A stretch of DNA of 64,000 bases from Reyranella humidisoli (GTDB lineage: Bacteria; Pseudomonadota; Alphaproteobacteria; Reyranellales; Reyranellaceae): contig NZ_JAHOPB010000002.1 in NCBI RefSeq assembly GCF_019039055.1, forward strand, positions 124,001 to 188,000. The letters are read 5' to 3'. The notes under the pieces are model-generated. The model was not told the DNA's origin and made no database searches. It saw nothing but the letters and a program-made list of their open reading frames with translations. Position numbers and translations under genes: made by a program. Shown piece after piece: positions 11,405 to 23,268 of the stretch. Every line of letters begins with the position of its first letter. Position 1 is the first letter of the stretch.

Positions 11405-13299
11405 TCGTCGGAACGGCGGGCCATATCGATCATGGCAAGACCGCGCTGGTGAAGGCGCTGACCGGCGTCGATGCCGACCGCCTCAAGGAGGAGAAGGCGC
11501 GCGGCATCACCATCGACCTGGGCTACGCCTACAGCGACCTCGGCGACGGCCGCCAGCTCGGCTTCGTCGATGTGCCCGGTCATGAGCGCTTCGTTCACAA
11601 CATGCTGGCCGGGGCCACCGGCATCGACGCGGCGCTGCTCGTCGTGTCGGCGGCCGAAGGCATCAAGCCGCAGACCGTCGAACATCTGCAGATCCTCGAC
11701 CTGCTGGGCCTCGATCGCGGCATCGTGGCGCTGACCAAGTCCGACCTCGTCAACGACGACCAGCTTCTCGAGCGCATGGCGGAGGTGGAGACGCTGCTGT
11801 CCACGACCTCGCTGCGCGGCGCGGAGATCGTGCCGGTGTCGGCGGTGACGGGGCAGGGCGTGGAGGAACTCAAGGAAAAGCTCCTCATCCTCGGCGAAAG
11901 CGGCAAGGGCGCAGCCGGCTTTGCCCGGCTCGCGGTGGATCGCTGCTTCGTGCTGTCCGGTGCGGGCGTCGTCGTCACCGGCACCGTTCATGCCGGCGAG
12001 ATCAAAGTCGACGACCGGTTGCTGTTGACGCCCTCCGGCATCGAGGCGCGCGTGCGGTCTTTGCACGCGCAGAACCGGCCGGCGGAGATCGGACGGGCGG
12101 GGGAGCGCTGCGCGCTCAATCTCTCGGGGCCCCGGCTTTCCAAGGACGCGATCCGGCGCGGCGACTGGGTCGTCAGTCCGGAGCTCCATGCGCCGGCCGA
12201 TAGGATCGATGTGCGGTTGAGCCTGCTCGCTTCCGAGGCGCAGCCACTGAAACACTGGTCGCCAGTGCATGTGCATCTGGGATCGGCCCATGTCATGGGC
12301 CGCGTGGCGTTGCTGGAAGGCGAGCGGCTGCAGCCTGGTGACAGCGGGCTCGCGCAGATCGTGCTGGAAGAGAAGGTCGGTGTGCTGGCCGGCGACCGGG
12401 TCATCCTTCGCGATCCCTCGGCCACCCGCACGATGGCCGGCGCGACGACGATCGATCCGTTCGGTCCGCCGCGCAACCGGCGCGCCGAGCGGCGCCTGGC
12501 GGAACTCGCGGCGCTCGTCGAACCCGACGCCGACGTGATGCCGCAGCTGTTGCGCCTGGAGAGCGGCTTCGTCGATCTCGCGCGGTTCGGCTTGTCGCGC
12601 AACCTGAGGCCGGCCGAGGTGGAGAAACTGCTCGAGGCGGCCGGTGGGCAGAGATTGGAAGGGTTCGGTTTCCTGGCCGAAACCCTGGAAGCGTCGAAGA
12701 AGGACATCGTCGAGACGCTCAAGACATTCCATGAGACCAAGGCCGATGCGCCGGGCCTTCAGGCCGAGCGGCTCAGGGTGACCCTGAAGCGTCGCTGGCC
12801 GGCCCCCGTGTTCAAGGCCCTGCTGGACCAGGCGATCCGCGCCAAGACGGTGGTGGTCGACGGTGCCTTCCTGCGCCTGCCGAGCCATTCCCTGAAGCTT
12901 GGATCGCGCGATGAGGCCCTCTGGCAGAAGATCCTGGCGGACATGACGCGCGACCGTTTCAAGCCGCCGCGCGTGCGTGACTTCGCCGAGACCTACGACG
13001 CGCCGGAGGCCGATACGCGCCGGCTCCTGCAGCGGCTGGCCAAGCTGGGGCGCGTCGTCGAGGTGGCACCGGATCATTACTTCCTGCGCCCCGTGGTGGC
13101 CGAAATGATCGGCATCGCCAACGGTTTCGGGAAGGAGTTCACCGCGGCAGAGTTCCGCGACAAGCTCGACAACGGCCGCAAGGTCGCGATCCAGATCCTG
13201 GAGTTCTTCGACCGCCACGGCATCACCATCCGCCGCGGCGACCTGCGCCGCGCCGTGCCGCTGAAGAGCGGCCAGTACGGCCCGCCGCCTACGGCTTAG
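11401..13299 (+). CDS. selB: Selenocysteine-specific translation elongation factor
   Basis: GTPase that carries Sec-tRNA(Sec) to ribosomes paused at UGA by binding the SECIS hairpin. The 632 residues show GTAGHIDHGKTAL (P-loop), the switch region ARGITIDLGYAY, DVPGHERF and TKSD in the first 180 residues, then beta-barrel domains II and III, then four winged-helix domains that bind SECIS RNA at the C-terminus. ATG overlaps the preceding stop. The final bases overlap the convergent VOC gene. The expected target in this window is fdoG. Confidence 0.97.
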   Translation: MIVGTAGHIDHGKTALVKALTGVDADRLKEEKARGITIDLGYAYSDLGDGRQLGFVDVPGHERFVHNMLAGATGIDAALLVVSAAEGIKPQTVEHLQILDLLGLDRGIVALTKSDLVNDDQLLERMAEVETLLSTTSLRGAEIVPVSAVTGQGVEELKEKLLILGESGKGAAGFARLAVDRCFVLSGAGVVVTGTVHAGEIKVDDRLLLTPSGIEARVRSLHAQNRPAEIGRAGERCALNLSGPRLSKDAIRRGDWVVSPELHAPADRIDVRLSLLASEAQPLKHWSPVHVHLGSAHVMGRVALLEGERLQPGDSGLAQIVLEEKVGVLAGDRVILRDPSATRTMAGATTIDPFGPPRNRRAERRLAELAALVEPDADVMPQLLRLESGFVDLARFGLSRNLRPAEVEKLLEAAGGQRLEGFGFLAETLEASKKDIVETLKTFHETKADAPGLQAERLRVTLKRRWPAPVFKALLDQAIRAKTVVVDGAFLRLPSHSLKLGSRDEALWQKILADMTRDRFKPPRVRDFAETYDAPEADTRRLLQRLAKLGRVVEVAPDHYFLRPVVAEMIGIANGFGKEFTAAEFRDKLDNGRKVAIQILEFFDRHGITIRRGDLRRAVPLKSGQYGPPPTA

Positions 13300-13639
13300 G
13301 GACGGGTCCGCTCAGGCTCGCCGGCGCACCGTCCGGACCGATGAAGAGCGACAGCAGGAAACCATGCTCCTCGTGCGGCGATGCCCCAATGTTCACGCCG
13401 CGTGCTTGCAGTTCGGCGCGCTTTTCCGCGAGATCCGGCACCCGCAGTCCCGGTTGCCATGTGCCTGCCGGATTTGAAGGTGACGCTGGCTGGAGGGCCA
13501 GACGGGTGGTGCCGGTGTCGAACTCGGCCCATTCGGGCGTCTGGAATTTGAGTTTCAAGCCGACCGTGTCGCGCCAGAAGGCGACGGCTCCCGGAAGATC
13601 CGAGACGTTTCCGATGATGTATTTCAGCTCGATTGACAT
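13289..13639 (-). CDS. VOC (glyoxalase/bleomycin-resistance-like) family protein
   Basis: A 116-residue single-domain protein of the vicinal oxygen chelate fold, starting MSIELKYIIGNVSDL. It has the beta-alpha-beta-beta-beta pattern with VAFWRDTVGLKL, EFDTGTTRLAL and GFLLSLFIGPDGA. The start at 13639 is preferred over longer versions because the fold begins there; longer versions would overlap the tRNA promoter side. It converges on selB and overlaps it by 11 bases, and it lies between selB and the tRNA-Sec gene on the opposite strand. Substrate unknown. Confidence 0.8.
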   Translation of the reverse strand: MSIELKYIIGNVSDLPGAVAFWRDTVGLKLKFQTPEWAEFDTGTTRLALQPASPSNPAGTWQPGLRVPDLAEKRAELQARGVNIGASPHEEHGFLLSLFIGPDGAPASLSGPVPKP

Positions 13640-13715
13640 GATCTTGATTCCCTTGGGGAAATTCAGCCTACCACGGCAGGTGACAGGGGATTCATTCTGG
13701 TGAATCATCGGTCTT

Positions 13716-13811
13716 GGAGGGGAAGCGCTCCCGGTGGGGCGGCTGGCCTTCAAAGCCAGAGAGGGCCGTTAGGCGGTTCTTAGTGGGTTCGACTCCCACT
13801 CTCTTCCGCCA
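13716..13811 (+). tRNA. selC: tRNA-Sec (anticodon TCA)
   Basis: A 96-base tRNA with CCA encoded at 13809-13811 and discriminator G. The acceptor stem has 8 pairs (13716-13723 with 13800-13807, two of them G-U), longer than the usual 7, as required for bacterial tRNA-Sec. The anticodon arm is CTGGC-CTTCAAA-GCCAG with TCA at 13750-13752, the variable arm is long, and the T arm is GTGGG-TTCGACT-CCCAC. It aligns base for base in layout with E. coli selC (95 bases). Its 3' end is the attachment site of the downstream island. Confidence 0.96.
13792..13811 (+). repeat. Left attachment core (attL), tRNA-Sec 3' end
   Basis: The 20 bases ACTCCCACTCTCTTCCGCCA form the end of the tRNA-Sec gene and recur at 29230-29248 with one T missing. 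The integrase gene starts 160 bases downstream. Integration into selC is well known for pathogenicity islands of enterobacteria. Confidence 0.85.
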
Positions 13812-13911
13812 ACTTCCATCTAAAGCCGTCCCAGAACGACCAAATAGAGCAATAAAAACGGGAGTATTGGCCGTTTTCCGCTCCCAGATGGTCCCAAGCG
13901 GTCCACTGGAA

Positions 13912-13973
13912 GTTACCCTCACGAAGGGGTAAGTTTGGGGGTAACAGGATTTCGCCCAAATCGAGTTACCCCC
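13912..13973. promoter_or_regulatory. Cluster of GGGTAAC-type motifs and inverted repeat before the integrase (left arm)
   Basis: GTTACCCTC (13912-13920), GGGGTAAG (13926-13933), GGGGGTAAC (13937-13945) and GTTACCCCC (13965-13973) cluster between the tRNA and the integrase start. The last two form a perfect 9-bp inverted repeat with a 19-base spacer. The same motif recurs twice at the other end of the island. Integrase arm-binding sites or an autoregulatory operator fit; no protein binding is shown. Confidence 0.5.
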
Positions 13974-15230
13974 ATGCTTTCAGATGTATCGATTCGAAAG
14001 GCGAAAGCCTCAAGCAAGCCCCAGAAGCTCACGGATGGGCGTGGTCTCTATGTGCTGCTGACGCCCGCCGGCCAGCGCTGGTGGCGCTTCAAGTACCGGT
14101 TTGCGGGTAAGGAAAAGCTTCTGTCGCTTGGGGTCTATCCCGACGTGTCGCTGAAGCAGGCGCGCGAAAAATGCGAAGAGGTCCGCAAGCTGGTGGCGGC
14201 AGGGAACGACCCGTCGGCGGTGCGACAAGCCGAGAAACGGGCCGTACGGGAGGCTGCCGCCAACGATTTCGAGGCCGTGGCCCGCGAGTGGCTGGAGAAC
14301 ATCAAGGGGGATTGGTCGCCGCAGCATCACAGCGACTCCCTCAAGCGCTTCGAGATCTTCATTTTCCCGAAAATCGGCCATCGCCCCATCCGTGAGATCA
14401 CCGCACCCGAATTGTTGGCCGCCCTGCGGAGTATCGAGGCGCGGGGAACCATCGAGTCGGCCCACAAGGTGGCCCGCGCCTGCGGACAGGTCTTTCGCTT
14501 CGCCATCGCGGCCGGTCGCTGCGACCGCAACCCGGCTGCCGACCTCCGGGGCGCCCTGAAAGCCAAGCCGAAGGCCAAACCCATGGCGGCGCTGGGCGCC
14601 GACGACCTGCCCGGCCTGTTGGCCGGGATCGATGCCTATGATGGCGACGTGCAGACCCGGCTGGCGCTCAAACTGCTGGCATTGACGTTCGTCCGAACCA
14701 ACGAACTCCGCAGCGCCGCCTGGGCGGAAATCGACCTCGACAAGGCCGAATGGACCATCCCGGCGGAGCGCATGAAGACCAAGGCTCCCCATCACGTCCC
14801 GCTGGCGCGGCAGGCCGTCGAGGCGCTCCGGCAGTTGCAGGCCCTCAATGGAGACCGGGCATTTGTCTTTCCGGGACGGCGACCCACACAGCCGATCAGC
14901 AAGAACACGATTCTCTTCGCGCTCTACCGGATGGGCTACCACAGCCGCATGACGGCGCACGGCTTCCGGGCCATCGCCTCGACGACCCTGAACGAGTTGG
15001 GCTACCGACCGGACGTGATCGAGCGGCAGCTTGCCCACACCGAGAAAAACGCCGTGCGAGCCGCCTATCATCGGTCACAGTACCTAGAAGAGCGCAAGAC
15101 GATGATGCAGCAATGGGCCGACTACTTGGATGCGCTGCAAGCCGGCGGTGGGAAAGTCGTAGCCATCGGCCGGAGTCGTGGGAGCGGCCCCCGTGCGGGC
15201 AACTTGCTGCTTACGGCGGGAAGTGAATGA
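13974..15230 (+). CDS. P4-type tyrosine integrase (DUF4102 N-terminal domain)
   Basis: A 418-residue site-specific recombinase that should insert and excise the island at tRNA-Sec. The start MLSDVSIRKAKASSKPQKLTD is the usual beginning of P4-family integrases; longer in-frame versions are rejected. The N-terminal arm-binding domain contains DGRGLYVLLTPAGQRWW and GVYPDVSLKQAR. In the catalytic domain, LTFVRTNELRSAAW holds the first Arg, HGFRAIASTTL the His-x-x-Arg pair, and QLAHTEKNAVRAAYHRSQY the second His and the Tyr nucleophile. It is the first gene inside attL, transcribed away from the tRNA, and its stop overlaps the next ATG. Confidence 0.94.
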   Translation: MLSDVSIRKAKASSKPQKLTDGRGLYVLLTPAGQRWWRFKYRFAGKEKLLSLGVYPDVSLKQAREKCEEVRKLVAAGNDPSAVRQAEKRAVREAAANDFEAVAREWLENIKGDWSPQHHSDSLKRFEIFIFPKIGHRPIREITAPELLAALRSIEARGTIESAHKVARACGQVFRFAIAAGRCDRNPAADLRGALKAKPKAKPMAALGADDLPGLLAGIDAYDGDVQTRLALKLLALTFVRTNELRSAAWAEIDLDKAEWTIPAERMKTKAPHHVPLARQAVEALRQLQALNGDRAFVFPGRRPTQPISKNTILFALYRMGYHSRMTAHGFRAIASTTLNELGYRPDVIERQLAHTEKNAVRAAYHRSQYLEERKTMMQQWADYLDALQAGGGKVVAIGRSRGSGPRAGNLLLTAGSE

Positions 15231-15829
15231 CCATGCCTGCCACGGCTCCGACGTTCTACCAAGCGCCTCCCCCTACGAAATCGAGCGACGCGACGACGCG
15301 GCGATGTCAACGGATGCTTCGCATGGTGGCGGAACTCCACAAGCGGGGATTCCAGAAACTGCGAATCATGCCTCACATCTACGAGCTAGGGACCTGGCGG
15401 TTGGCGTTCGGGCCTCGGGAAGCGTTCTCTGACCGTATGGGGTTGGCGATGACAGTGCCTGCCTTGGCGCGAGCACTCCAGTACACGTCGGCTTCCCAAA
15501 ATCATCCCTTCGATTGGCGAGATACCGGAAAAGACGACGCACGTGCGCTAGCGGACAAGATGATCGAGCGGTTTCCGGAGTTGCTGGCTGATGGTCTTGG
15601 TCGGGATTGGGAGTACGCGGGTTGGTTCGTTGAGCTGATGGGATGGGTCGAGGCGGGGTTTCTTCCGTTTATCAACCCACAACATCCGAAAACCGGCGTC
15701 GGCGTCGATCCGCTGACCCTTACCGCGACTCCACTTTACAGGATTGGCGCTGGCGGCAACGTTGGTAACAGTCGGTGCCCGCTGCCGCCGCCAGGGGGCG
15801 CAACCGCTCCGCCTATCGGGATGGGGTAG
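15227..15829 (+). CDS. Island protein of unknown function
   Basis: A 200-residue soluble protein without a recognised domain. The ATG at 15227 overlaps the integrase stop (ATGA), so it is probably co-translated; an ATG at 15233 is equally possible. The middle part is rich in Trp, Glu and Phe (YELGTWRLAFGPRE; DWEYAGWFVELMGWVEAG), and the last 20 residues are low-complexity, Pro/Gly-rich. Integrase-linked accessory genes of this size are common in P4-like elements. No function is proposed. Confidence 0.65.
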   Translation: MTMPATAPTFYQAPPPTKSSDATTRRCQRMLRMVAELHKRGFQKLRIMPHIYELGTWRLAFGPREAFSDRMGLAMTVPALARALQYTSASQNHPFDWRDTGKDDARALADKMIERFPELLADGLGRDWEYAGWFVELMGWVEAGFLPFINPQHPKTGVGVDPLTLTATPLYRIGAGGNVGNSRCPLPPPGGATAPPIGMG

Positions 15830-16011
15830 GGGCAATTGGCCCCTCCTGATGAACGGTCAGTGGCATCGACCTGTTTCATATCTCCCGTTATTCACAGCGT
15901 CCCCCGCATGGTCGTGGAGACCGTTTCGGTGGCATCTTCGTATGTCCCCAATCGTCCATCGCGGGTCGGTCCAGCGAATCGGTGCATTGTCGACGTATGT
16001 GAGGCGGCGAA

Positions 16012-16626
16012 ATGGAAGCCTTGGACTATTGGCGCTTGTGCGATGAGCTGACGATTCATCAAGCCGCTCTGCTCGTCGCCGGGGTCGATCCTACGGGCTA
16101 CAGAGATATTGAGCAGAAAATTCCCAGTGATCGCCCCATCGGCTTCGATGCGGCAAAGCACGCCATCACCAACGCCCTGCGACGCGGCGATATAAAGGGC
16201 GAAATTGTCGAGGAGGCCGAGTATGATTCCTTCGGACACCCTCAAGGAATCGTTCCAGGATCTATCGATCCGGCGACTTCCCGTGTCCAGGTCGATGCGC
16301 TGCGGGCATGGCTGCGCGGGCGCGGCCTGAGGTCGGGTTTTTTCTTCCCTGACGGGGAGGACGCACCCGACTACCTCAACAAGAATCACCCCAGATTTGC
16401 CCCGAAACTGGCCGCTGCGGTTCACGCGTGGCTGGCCGCAACAGGTGTTTCCGACGCGAACGGCAGATCACCGAAGCAAACTCTCCTGAAATGGCTGCGC
16501 GAGAACGCGGCAAACTTGAAAATGACCGACGAGGAGGGCGTTGTTAACGAGACGGGGATTGAGGAGATTGCCAAGGTTGCCAATTGGCAACCGGGCGGCG
16601 GGGCACCGAAGACGCCGGGGGGCTAA
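16012..16626 (+). CDS. Island protein of unknown function (DYWRLCDELT... family)
   Basis: A 204-residue soluble protein starting MEALDYWRLCDELTIHQAALLVAGVDP, an N-terminal pattern I associate with uncharacterised proteins of proteobacterial integrative elements. The second half looks helical and basic (SPKQTLLKWLRENAANL) and could bind DNA. It follows a 182-base gap that may contain its promoter, and ends in a Gly/Pro-rich tail. No catalytic motif is visible. Confidence 0.65.
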   Translation: MEALDYWRLCDELTIHQAALLVAGVDPTGYRDIEQKIPSDRPIGFDAAKHAITNALRRGDIKGEIVEEAEYDSFGHPQGIVPGSIDPATSRVQVDALRAWLRGRGLRSGFFFPDGEDAPDYLNKNHPRFAPKLAAAVHAWLAATGVSDANGRSPKQTLLKWLRENAANLKMTDEEGVVNETGIEEIAKVANWQPGGGAPKTPGG

Positions 16627-16810
16627 CCTACCCACCCCTCGAACGTAGTTAAATCAACGTCTTGCGGCAGTCGAACCGGAGTACCCACCCACCCATTCCC
16701 TTCCAGAGCTTGGCAGCGCGAGGGCGGGTTTTCGTAACCCACCCAAATATTCATTACCTATCGGACGGGCCTAGATCGATGCGTTCAACACCGGACGAGG
16801 TCGATCCACT

Positions 16811-17029
16811 ATGCACACGTTGCCGGAGACAGGCTATTTGCGACTGCCCCAGATTCTGGGCAATCCCACTGCACGCCCCCCGATTCCTGCCGTCATCCCG
16901 GTCGGTCGCTCGACCTGGTGGGCCGGCGTCAAGGCGGGCCGCTTCCCCAAGCCGGTCAAGCTGGGACCGCGTACCACGGCCTGGAAGGTCGAAGACATCC
17001 GCGCCCTGATCGAGCGCTGGAACGCCTGA
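16811..17029 (+). CDS. AlpA-family excisionase/regulator
   Basis: A 72-residue winged-helix/MerR-like protein of the AlpA family. Recognisable parts are LRLPQIL, PVGRSTWWAGVKAGRFPKPVKLG and TTAWKVEDIRALIERW, which make the DNA-binding helix-turn-helix and wing. Family members activate integrase expression or act as recombination directionality factors in P4-like elements. Position between the integrase block and the second recombinase supports a role in excision control. The next gene starts five bases after its stop. Confidence 0.85.
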   Translation: MHTLPETGYLRLPQILGNPTARPPIPAVIPVGRSTWWAGVKAGRFPKPVKLGPRTTAWKVEDIRALIERWNA

Positions 17030-17034
17030 GAACC

Positions 17035-17532
17035 GTGGCACCGCGCCGGATCAATCCCAGACTAGCGAAGCTTCATCGCAACTACACCGCTGAGGAAGTT
17101 GCGAGCCTGCTCGACGTGAACAGGCAGACCGTCTGGAAATGGCTCAAGATCGGCTTGAAGGCCATCGATGGTCGCCGTCCTATCCTGATCATGGGGGAGG
17201 AGCTGCGCCGCTTCCTCTACGAGCGCAGGGCCAAGCGCAAGCGGCCCACGCCGCCCGGCATGATCTACTGCCTGGGATGTCGGGAGCCTCGCTCGCCTGC
17301 CGGCAACATGGTGGACTTCATCCCGCTGAGCCCGACCACGGGCAACCTTCAGGGCATCTGCCCGACCTGCGAGTCGATGCTCTACCGCCGCATCAACCTT
17401 GGTCGGATCGAAGATGTTCGCGGCAATCTCGACGTGACGTTCACGCAACCGGGTCCGCGCATAACTGATTGCGCCAACCCCTCCGTGAACCACTACTCCG
17501 ACAACCCCGGAACCGCCCATGCCGACGCATAA
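17035..17532 (+). CDS. Helix-turn-helix protein with C-terminal zinc-ribbon-like Cys pairs
   Basis: A 165-residue protein. GTG at 17035 is chosen because the conserved part begins there. Residues about 18-50 form a helix-turn-helix (NYTAEEVASLLDVNRQTVWKW). The C-terminal half carries CLGC and CPTC pairs about 45 residues apart, suggesting a zinc-ribbon. It overlaps the following recombinase gene by 14 bases, so the two are probably coupled and the protein may regulate or assist that recombinase. No closer family assignment is possible by eye. Confidence 0.72.
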   Translation: MAPRRINPRLAKLHRNYTAEEVASLLDVNRQTVWKWLKIGLKAIDGRRPILIMGEELRRFLYERRAKRKRPTPPGMIYCLGCREPRSPAGNMVDFIPLSPTTGNLQGICPTCESMLYRRINLGRIEDVRGNLDVTFTQPGPRITDCANPSVNHYSDNPGTAHADA

Positions 17533-18610
17533 CCCTGAAAACGAGCGTATCAAGCGCCGCTACTTCGCCTATCTGAAGGAAGCCAAACGCCGTGGCGAGC
17601 CGTCCGTGGATGGCGCGGCCAAGGCCTTCAGCCGCTTCGAGACCCATACGAAGTTCCGCGACTTCAAGGCTTTCCACAGGGAGCAGGCGATAGCCTTCAA
17701 GCGCCATCTTGCCGAGCAATCTGCCGTCGCAACCGGCAAGCCTCTCAGCAAGGCGACACTCTATTCGACCATGGGCGCGCTGAAAGCATTCTTTCAGTGG
17801 CTCGCCGGCCAGCCGGGCTTCCGCTCGCGATTTGCTTATTCGGACGCGGACTACTTCAACCTGTCGGAACGCGACGCTCGGATTGCAAAGGGACGCGTCG
17901 AGAAACCTGCACCTTCCCTGGAGCAGGTCCGCCACGTCATCCTGTCCATGCCATTCGGTGATCCGATCCAGCGCCGCGACCGCGCTTTGGTGGCCTTCAT
18001 CCTCCTGACCGGTGCACGCGATGGGGCGGTTTCTTCTTTGAAGCTGAAGCACCTCGATTTGACAGAAGGTCGTGTCATTCAGGATGCCCGTGAGGTCGCA
18101 ACCAAGTTCGGCAAGAGCTTCGATACGTGGTTCTTTCCTGTTGGCGACGACGTTCGCCGGATCGTCGAGGAGTGGGCAGTCTACCTTTCGCAGGAGTTGC
18201 TTTGGGGGCCGGACGATCCGCTGTTTCCGGCGACCCGTATCGAAGTTGGCAAAGAACACCATTTCCGGCCGGTGGGTCTGGAGCGCCGCCACTGGACCAG
18301 CGCTGGCCCCATCCGCGAAGTGTTCCGCCGCGCCTTCCCGGCGGCGGGCTTGCCCTATTTTTCCCCTCATCGGCTGCGTGACACACTCGTCGCTTTCGCC
18401 GAACAGCGCTGCCGCACGCCGGAGGAGTTCAAGGCGTGGAGCCAGAACCTCGGCCACAATCAGGTTCTGACCACGTTCACAAGCTACGGCACCGTGCCAC
18501 CGACCCGACAGGCTACGATCATCCGGAATTTGGTAGGCGACGGCCGCCCGCCGGATGGGGCGCTGGAAGAAATAGAAGCCTTGCTTGCGAAGTACCGTCG
18601 GAGACTGTGA
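17519..18610 (+). CDS. Second tyrosine recombinase/integrase
   Basis: A 363-residue phage-integrase-family protein without the DUF4102 arm domain of the first integrase. A SAM-like core-binding domain covers about residues 10-110. In the catalytic part, LLTGARDGAVSSLKL holds the first Arg, PHRLRDTLV the His-x-x-Arg pair, and NLGHNQVLTTFTSYG the second His and the Tyr nucleophile. All catalytic residues are present, so it could be active. Its target is unknown; it may move a sub-module of the island or be the remnant of an element nested in it. Confidence 0.88.
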   Translation: MPTHNPENERIKRRYFAYLKEAKRRGEPSVDGAAKAFSRFETHTKFRDFKAFHREQAIAFKRHLAEQSAVATGKPLSKATLYSTMGALKAFFQWLAGQPGFRSRFAYSDADYFNLSERDARIAKGRVEKPAPSLEQVRHVILSMPFGDPIQRRDRALVAFILLTGARDGAVSSLKLKHLDLTEGRVIQDAREVATKFGKSFDTWFFPVGDDVRRIVEEWAVYLSQELLWGPDDPLFPATRIEVGKEHHFRPVGLERRHWTSAGPIREVFRRAFPAAGLPYFSPHRLRDTLVAFAEQRCRTPEEFKAWSQNLGHNQVLTTFTSYGTVPPTRQATIIRNLVGDGRPPDGALEEIEALLAKYRRRL

Positions 18611-18677
18611 CGCGTCTCCACCAAGAATCCGGCTGTTCTGGAGGCGCCTGACATCGGCTTGACCCGACAGCAATAAA

Positions 18678-18711
18678 TTTACATTGTGAAATGTCCATTT
18701 CATACTGTAAA
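18678..18711. promoter_or_regulatory. 34-bp dyad before the serine recombinase (operator or recombination site)
   Basis: TTTACA, 3 bases, TGAAATG, central TC, CATTTCA, 3 bases, TGTAAA: 14 of 17 positions are symmetric about 18694.5. A two-base, non-palindromic centre flanked by inverted half-sites of about 12-16 bp is what a serine-recombinase crossover site looks like. An operator controlling the gene is the alternative. TTGACC at 18659 could be a -35 element. Confidence 0.6.
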
Positions 18712-18720
18712 GACCAAGAC

Positions 18721-19383
18721 ATGTCGAATAAGCCGACCGCCTTTGTGGCCTATCTCCGGGTTAGTACCGCCCGGCAAGGGGAGAGCGGGCTTGGGCTGGA
18801 AGCCCAGCGGGCAGCCGTGGAGTTGTTCGCCCGGCAGCATGGCGGGGCTATTGTGGCTTCTTGTGTGGAGGTTGAGACGGGCAAGCGATCTGATCGGCCC
18901 GAGTTGGCTAAGGCGCTCTGCGCGGCTCGGAAGGCCAAGGGGACGCTGCTCATTGCCAAGCTAGACCGGCTGGCCCGCAACGTGGCGTTCATTGCCAACC
19001 TGATGGACGCGGGCGTCGAGTTCGTGGCCTGTGATCAACCCTTTGCTTCGCGCCTAACGCTCCACATTCTCGCGGCTGTCGCGGAGGACGAGGCGCGTCG
19101 GATCAGCGAGCGTACCAGGGCGGCCCTACAGGCGGCCAAGGCGCGTGGCCGAAAGCTCGGAAGCCCGATTGCGGCCCAAACTGTAGCGAGGGCGCGGGCA
19201 GCCCGGTCCGCCTACGCGGCCAAGGCCAACGCGACGACGCTGGCTGTTATCCGTGAGGTCCAGAAGAGCGGCGTTTCTTCATTGGCTGGGATTGCGCGGA
19301 CGCTGGAAGCGAGAGGCGTAAGGACTCCCGCCGGGCGCACCCAGTGGCAACCTGTGCAGGTTTCTCGTTTGCTAGCTGCCTAA
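18721..19383 (+). CDS. Serine recombinase (resolvase/invertase family)
   Basis: A 220-residue small serine recombinase. The catalytic domain shows AYLRVSTARQGESGLGLEAQ with the nucleophilic Ser, then LLIAKLDRLARN (the conserved Arg/Asp helix), followed by the long E helix EDEARRISERTRAALQAAKARGR. The C-terminus VSSLAGIARTLEARGVRTP is a helix-turn-helix. The start at 18721 is preferred to an in-frame ATG at 18691 because the latter lies inside the 34-bp dyad. Such enzymes resolve cointegrates or invert segments; the dyad just upstream is a plausible substrate or operator. Confidence 0.9.
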   Translation: MSNKPTAFVAYLRVSTARQGESGLGLEAQRAAVELFARQHGGAIVASCVEVETGKRSDRPELAKALCAARKAKGTLLIAKLDRLARNVAFIANLMDAGVEFVACDQPFASRLTLHILAAVAEDEARRISERTRAALQAAKARGRKLGSPIAAQTVARARAARSAYAAKANATTLAVIREVQKSGVSSLAGIARTLEARGVRTPAGRTQWQPVQVSRLLAA

Positions 19384-19758
19384 CCGTCTACGTCTCCCTG
19401 AACGGCTTTGGATGGGGTGTCGGACTTCCTAGGTGCGGAACCGCAAATCTGTACCCGAATTTGGAATGTGGACTGAACGGGTAGGACACAGGAGCGGTAT
19501 TCATCCACGTTTGCTAGCCACCCGCGCTGTGAACTGGATAAATGCATGATGTTGGGCGAGACGGAGGTTTCGGTTGCAGATGCGCCACGCGTCAGCGTCA
19601 AACGGGTTGTGCTGGAAGAAGCACGAAAGGACGGTCATTGTGATCTGTCTCGGAGTGATTTTCGCGCCGCAGGAGGCAGCTGCCATAATCAATATGAGCA
19701 TTTGTGATCCAAGGGCTCCTGGCCGGGGCCTCACCGCAGACCATGAAGACTTAAAGCA
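19384..19758. other. 375-base gene-poor stretch before the helicase-methylase-ATPase operon
   Basis: No open frame here has convincing protein-like composition. The region presumably holds the promoter of the cargo operon. It contains a 10-bp palindrome GGCAGCTGCC (19675-19684) followed by CATAAT (19684-19689), which might be a -10 box, and two similar ATTGTGATC / TTTGTGATC words. No good -35 element is seen, and the helicase has only a weak ribosome site. Confidence 0.4.

Positions 19759-23264
<3,506 letters not shown>

Positions 23265-23268
<4 letters not shown>

Noticed and set aside
13721-13811. tRNA-Sec starting at GGAAG (13721)
   Set aside because: That acceptor stem has two mismatches and too short a D region; starting at 13716 pairs all eight positions and matches the E. 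coli selC layout.
13714-13932. Short open frame running through the tRNA-Sec gene
   Set aside because: It overlaps a structured tRNA and the attachment site and has no protein-like features.
19675-19684. GGCAGCTGCC palindrome as an operator
   Set aside because: A single 10-bp palindrome is expected by chance in GC-rich DNA of this length and there is no second copy nearby.
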